This document shows positions 14,551-16,524 of a DNA stretch of 16,524 nucleotides, piece after piece. Positions within the stretch are counted from its first letter, which is position 1. The number at the start of each line of letters is the position of its first letter. The DNA comes from Sulfuricurvum sp. (GTDB taxonomy: Bacteria; Campylobacterota; Campylobacteria; Campylobacterales; Sulfurimonadaceae), in NCBI GenBank assembly GCA_022729835.1, contig DZBC01000017.1, forward strand, positions 1 to 16,524, in the 5' to 3' direction. Under the pieces are notes generated by a model. The model worked only from the letters and a program-made list of their open reading frames with translations. It was not told where the DNA came from and searched no databases. The position numbers were made by a program, and so were the translations under genes.

Positions 14551-15882
14551 TCAGTGCGCCCCTTTGCGCGTCAGCACGATGACAAAGGTTTTGAGAAAGA
14601 TGATGAAATCCAGCCAGAGTGACCAGTTTTGGATGTACCACACATCAAGCTCCACACGCTCGAAAAAATCCAGATCGTTGCGTCCGCTGATCTGCCACAA
14701 CCCCGTCATTCCTGGCTTTACATGTAAGATCGTTTCGGCGGCAAAGCCGATCTTGGAGCACTCTTCAAGCATGTAGGGGCGCGGGCCGATGAGGTTCATT
14801 TCGCGCCGCAGAACGTTGAGCATCTGCGGTAGTTCGTCGATAGAGTAGCGGCGCAAAAAGCGCCCCACACGGGTGACGCGCGGGTCGCTACGGTATTTGT
14901 GAAAGCGTGCATAGTGCGCGATCTCTTCTGGATGGTGCTTGAGATACGCGCTTAGCAGGGCGTCGCTGTGCGGATACATGGTGCGAAACTTGTAGCACGC
15001 AAAGGGCGTTCCGTCGCGTCCCAGTCGGGTCTGCCGAAATAAGACACCGCCTTTGGAATCGAGGGTGATTAGTAGCGCAATCAGCAAGAGCGCTAGGGCA
15101 AAAAAGGGCAATAGCACCAAGACAAGGAGCCATTCTGCGATCTGTTTGATAAGGATATTTTTGGTCACATAGAGGCGGTTTTGAATGTTGATGAAGCTGA
15201 GTCGGGCCATGCGCAGGTCAATAATGTCGGCATTGGCAAAGCTGATATTGTGCAGATAAGGGATGAGCATCACCTCTTTGACCTTGTGTTTATAGGTTCG
15301 GATCAGGGTCTCGAGCGCTTCGACGTTCATGCCCCGCGTGGCGATGAAGACAACCTGTGCCTCCAGTAGTGTCATGACACTGTGATAGCCCAAATAGGGG
15401 TTGGCCGCAAGGTCGCGCTGGAGCTTTTGTACCTGCTGCTCTTCACCGACAATAAAGGCGTTGAGTGCCCACGATCCGCTGCGATGCAAGAGTTTTTTGG
15501 CGCCGATGCGCAACAAAGGGGCGACATAAAGCAGATTGACAAAAAGCAGCAGATAGAGGGTGCGTGAATAGTGTTCGCCCGATTTGGTCACAAAAAGCAC
15601 CATTACGACCGAGAGTAGCAGCAAGAATGTCCCTGTGTGGCTACGGCGAAGCTCCTCCCAAAAGTCGTTGCGCTTGGTGTAGAGACCCAGTGCAAAGTTG
15701 ATGATGAGGTAAAAGGCGAGCAGTAGCCCCGAGAGCAAGTAATGTTCAAAGTCTCCATGGTAGCCATCAAACGGCCCGCTTCCCTCAAGGCTTAGGCGTA
15801 TCAGATGGGCGCCGTAGAGTGAGAGTAAAAGGGCGATGGCATCAAAGAGTATGAGTGTGAAGGTATTGAGCGTCTGTTTCAT
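14551..15882 (-). CDS. Polyprenyl-phosphate sugar-1-phosphate transferase (WbaP/CpsE type)
   Basis: 443-residue inner-membrane enzyme that starts glycan assembly by moving a sugar-1-phosphate from a nucleotide sugar to undecaprenyl phosphate. The N-terminal part has about four membrane spans (8-30, 49-68, 84-99, 108-125), then a cytoplasmic Rossmann-like domain (about 140-235), then a membrane helix (247-274) leading to the bacterial sugar-transferase domain. Conserved landmarks are GGVLFRQTRLGRDGTPFACY, YKFRTM, the catalytic D349-E350 in YSIDELPQ, NLIGPRPY and VKPGMTGLWQISGRNDLDF. The sugar specificity (galactose, glucose or an amino sugar) cannot be told. A TATAAT ends only six bases before the ATG, so the mRNA may be leaderless. 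The response-regulator gene lies 31 bases upstream on the same strand. Confidence 0.92.
   Translation of the reverse strand: MKQTLNTFTLILFDAIALLLSLYGAHLIRLSLEGSGPFDGYHGDFEHYLLSGLLLAFYLIINFALGLYTKRNDFWEELRRSHTGTFLLLLSVVMVLFVTKSGEHYSRTLYLLLFVNLLYVAPLLRIGAKKLLHRSGSWALNAFIVGEEQQVQKLQRDLAANPYLGYHSVMTLLEAQVVFIATRGMNVEALETLIRTYKHKVKEVMLIPYLHNISFANADIIDLRMARLSFINIQNRLYVTKNILIKQIAEWLLVLVLLPFFALALLLIALLITLDSKGGVLFRQTRLGRDGTPFACYKFRTMYPHSDALLSAYLKHHPEEIAHYARFHKYRSDPRVTRVGRFLRRYSIDELPQMLNVLRREMNLIGPRPYMLEECSKIGFAAETILHVKPGMTGLWQISGRNDLDFFERVELDVWYIQNWSLWLDFIIFLKTFVIVLTRKGAH
14718..14727. repeat. TTACATGTAA palindrome, copy 8 (in sugar transferase)
   Basis: Exact copy in coding sequence, read on the minus strand as L-H-V in ILHVKPGMTG, just before the highly conserved KPGxTG motif of the family. 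Confidence 0.9.
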
Positions 15883-15888
15883 GCGGTG

Positions 15889-15894
15889 ATTATA
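15889..15894 (-). promoter_or_regulatory. -10 element of the sugar transferase gene
   Basis: TATAAT on the minus strand. Transcription would begin at about the A of the ATG (15882), giving a leaderless or nearly leaderless mRNA. A one-mismatch TTACATGTAA copy (15901-15910) lies between this element and the -35 region. Confidence 0.5.
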
Positions 15895-15900
15895 GCGGCT

Positions 15901-15910
15901 TTACATGTAC
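15901..15910. repeat. TTACATGTAA palindrome, copy 9 (one mismatch)
   Basis: TTACATGTAC, nine of ten bases matching, in the 31-base gap between the response regulator stop and the sugar transferase start. It lies immediately upstream of the -10 element. Confidence 0.7.
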
Positions 15911-15913
15911 GCT

Positions 15914-16524
15914 TCAGGGCACTTGAATCATATACCCCGAACCGCTGACGTTTTTGATCAGCTCCTCACAGGTTTGGGCGCGGGTGCGGAAGATGAGCGA
16001 GCGTAGGGTGCGATCATCCACCAGCTCGCCCCAGATCTGCATGCTGATCTGCTCATTGGAGACGCTGATGCCGCTGTGCGCACAAAGCAGCGCGATGAGC
16101 TTGAGCGCCTTGGGGCCCAGCTCGACCTGACGCCCCTCTTTGAGCAGTCTGCCGGGGTCTGTGATGTAGGTGTAACCAAAGGCGAGTTCGATCATCTCAG
16201 GCTGTGCCTGCGGCGTTTTTGGGGTGGCCGGGGCGTGCTCTAACAGCCGCAGCGTGGCGATGATCTGCGCTTCGTTGTAGGGTTTGGTAAGGTAGCCCGC
16301 AGCGTGCGCGGCCACTGCGTAATCGACCATTTCACCCTCCAGATGCGCTGAGAGAAAGACGATCTTGCACGAGGTAGCGCGGCTGATGGCAAGCGCAGCT
16401 TCCGCACCGCTCTGCGCTCCGCGCAGCATCACGTCCATGAAGATGATGTCGGGTTTTAGTGCGATGGCGCACTCGATCGCCTCTTTGGCGTTGTCGATGA
16501 TACACAGCACCTCTGCGCCGCTTA
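15914..16524 (-). CDS. Response regulator, receiver plus OmpR-type DNA-binding domain (5' end outside window)
   Basis: Two-component transcription regulator. The frame stays open to the window edge (SGAEVLCIIDNAKEAIECA), so the GTG at 16510 is not the start and roughly 20-25 residues with the acidic pocket are missing. Within the fragment counted from 16510, D26 in PDIIFMDVMLRG is the phosphorylation site. The switch serine is in IVFLSAHLEG and the conserved lysine in GYLTKPYN. The C-terminal domain is a winged helix (VELGPKALKLIALLCAHSG, QIWGELVDDRTLRSLIFRTR, VSGSGYMIQVP). No histidine kinase gene is visible here. It lies 31 bases upstream of the sugar transferase and may be co-transcribed with it; whether it controls that gene is open. 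Confidence 0.9.
   Translation of the reverse strand, partial: SGAEVLCIIDNAKEAIECAIALKPDIIFMDVMLRGAQSGAEAALAISRATSCKIVFLSAHLEGEMVDYAVAAHAAGYLTKPYNEAQIIATLRLLEHAPATPKTPQAQPEMIELAFGYTYITDPGRLLKEGRQVELGPKALKLIALLCAHSGISVSNEQISMQIWGELVDDRTLRSLIFRTRAQTCEELIKNVSGSGYMIQVP

Noticed and set aside
16508..16510. GTG start of the response regulator
   Set aside because: The receiver domain would lack its first strand; the frame is open to the window edge with family-like sequence, so the gene is simply cut.
1..16524. CRISPR array, insertion sequence or prophage
   Set aside because: The only repeated unit is the dispersed 10-bp palindrome, with irregular spacing from 19 bases to 4 kb; no transposase, integrase or cas genes are present.

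Overview
The window looks like chromosomal DNA from a Campylobacterota (epsilonproteobacterial) bacterium with fairly high GC for that group. The evidence is the gene set: a FlaC-like secreted flagellin, a TlpD-like cytosolic chemoreceptor with a CZB domain, a Y-family polymerase with the insertion typical of this phylum, an N-carbamoylputrescine amidase, and a PglB/STT3-type oligosaccharyltransferase. I cannot name the genus. Both ends cut through genes: argS on the left and a response regulator on the right. I see no phage, insertion sequence, CRISPR array or plasmid functions.

Layout. 1-1125: 3' part of argS (+), ending at a small hairpin shared with the convergent gene. 1152-3026: flaC-like flagellin followed by the chemoreceptor (both -), probably co-transcribed. 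3118-3193: complete tRNA-Arg(CCU). 3264-4997: aguB-like amidase and a protein with a C-terminal J domain (+). 4990-5919: ATPase-less DUF234-like protein with a PD-(D/E)xK nuclease motif (-). 5953-7962: lipoprotein lipase of the Pla-1/cef (VolA) type, broken by one in-frame TAA exactly after its oxyanion-hole motif (-). 8005-10917: EAL-domain c-di-GMP phosphodiesterase followed by a DinB-like polymerase (-). 11022-12480: Tas-like aldo/keto reductase overlapping a small lipoprotein gene (+). 12577-14550: STT3/PglB (+), meeting end to end with a WbaP-type phosphoglycosyltransferase (14551-15882, -). 15914-16524: OmpR-like response regulator lacking its first residues (-). Genes are packed tightly: only about 0.66 kb in total is intergenic and no gap exceeds about 105 bases.

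Most unusual signal. The 10-bp perfect palindrome TTACATGTAA occurs eight times exactly and once with one mismatch. About 0.016 copies would be expected by chance in a window this size. Six of the nine copies lie in, or at the edge of, the roughly 4% of sequence that is intergenic; two form a 12-bp-stem inverted repeat across the start of the DUF234-like gene. Several sit beside or inside apparent promoters; three are fitted into conserved coding sequence. This is either a widely used operator or a genome-wide iterated palindrome comparable in kind to cyanobacterial HIP1, uptake sequences or nucleoid-protein sites. The sequence alone does not decide which.

How the genes fit together. Themes are surface and motility (FlaC-like flagellin, chemoreceptor, EAL protein, OST, initiating glycosyltransferase, lipoproteins), polyamine synthesis (AguB) and housekeeping (ArgS, tRNA-Arg, DinB). 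There is no single multi-gene system in the window. The links between neighbours are mostly operon-level inferences.
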